DNA from: Polytrichum commune
Taxonomy: Eukaryota > Streptophyta > Polytrichopsida > Polytrichales > Polytrichaceae
NCBI GenBank assembly: GCA_950295325.1
Contig: OX485809.1
Location: 682,001-746,000, forward strand
Direction of reading: 5' to 3'
DNA length: 64,000 nucleotides
Numbering within the stretch: position 1 is the first letter of the stretch; each line of letters starts with the position of its first letter. The notes below the pieces were generated by a model. The model saw only the letters and a program-made list of their open reading frames with translations. It was not told the DNA's origin and made no database searches. Shown piece by piece: positions 63,421 to 64,000 of the stretch. The translations under genes were made by a program, and so were the position numbers.

Positions 63421-64000
63421 CGGCCACTTCACACACGAGACTGAAGGCCCGTGACCATCGCAATCTAAGAGCTCTCGTTGGTCGAAAGGGCGGAGACCGT
63501 CCAAGTTCACTTCACACACGAACGTGAAGGCCTAAAGGTCCAAAGAAGACTTCATGGATGGAAAGTCTGCATGGAGTCTTACATGGCGGACTATGGATAA
63601 GGTTTCATGATCTTCTGGAATAGTCGTTAGGTCCACCTCTAAGAGATGGGCTTAGAGGTGGACTTGACGCAAATTCCGGGAGACCATGACTTTTTTGATA
63701 TATTTTTCCAACATGATGGATTGCAGGATAAATTGTAGGGCAAATTCTAGGACAGACAAACACTGCCTAGTAGTTGTCTCAAATTGATAGAGTTTGGGAC
63801 ATATTACGGTAAACCAAATCCTACCCTCGTTTTCCGCCAACAATATATGCAATGGTCTTGCAACATGGTCCATTCTCACTTCACACTATGCTTGAGGGCC
63901 CACGACTACATAAAATGGCTTTCCCAACACCCATGGTACAACCTTTGGATGAGAGTCAAGGGTCCTCACCATTATAAGGTCACGGCTCTTGGCTCGTGTG
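63421..64000. mobile_element. Harbinger-type MITE, copy 4, cut by the window end
   Basis: It starts CGGCCACTTCACACACGAG after TAA (63418-63420). Its last bases in the window, GGTCACGGCTCTTGGCTCGTGTG, are the start of the right terminal repeat, so only about 10-12 bases are missing. The interior is more diverged than in copies 1-3. Confidence 0.85.

Overview
This is nuclear DNA from a land plant: AT-rich, gene-poor and crowded with transposon remains. Four genes can be read exon by exon. From left to right they are the 3' third of a lysine/histidine-type amino acid transporter (LHT-like, + strand, 2-1644), a complete proline iminopeptidase (+, 12705-15676), a Na+/H+ exchanger of the endosomal NHX5/NHX6 type (- strand, 21883-31493) and a complete importin subunit beta-1 (-, 41443-44741). 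The species cannot be named. The exchanger is clearly diverged from the flowering-plant NHX5/6 I know, and the LINE reverse transcriptase looks like those I associate with non-seed plants. A fern, lycophyte or similar large TE-rich genome is my weak preference.

The rest is mobile or repetitive. At 2.5-4.6 kb there is a long foldback (inverted repeat). LINE fragments lie at 4.64-6.05, 18.3-20.3 and 25.78-25.96 kb. A decayed hAT transposase occupies 7.08-9.1 kb. Several short non-autonomous DNA transposons have ends defined to the base: a Harbinger-type family with TTA/TAA target duplications (26109, 51818, 60225 and 63421), a second Harbinger-like element (34496), a family with TA duplications inside two NHX introns (23169, 29724), a Stowaway-like element (61384) and an element with perfect 48-bp ends and an 8-bp duplication (61929). 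SINE-like repeats with pol III B-box sequences lie at 45.7-47.5 kb, and other unnamed families recur across 35-60 kb.

The four genes are unrelated housekeeping or transport genes and show no joint function. The most interesting points are: (1) the NHX gene carries a textbook U12-type AT-AC intron and two micro-exons (25 and 20 nt), and its intron lengths are largely explained by inserted MITEs; (2) a decaying multi-exon locus at about 53.6-56.45 kb (- strand) encodes a domain with the motif order of a bacterial beta-class N4/N6 DNA methyltransferase; (3) the MITE set is sharply defined. I found no CRISPR array, rRNA, intact tRNA gene or organelle segment, and nothing I can defend as a wholly new system.
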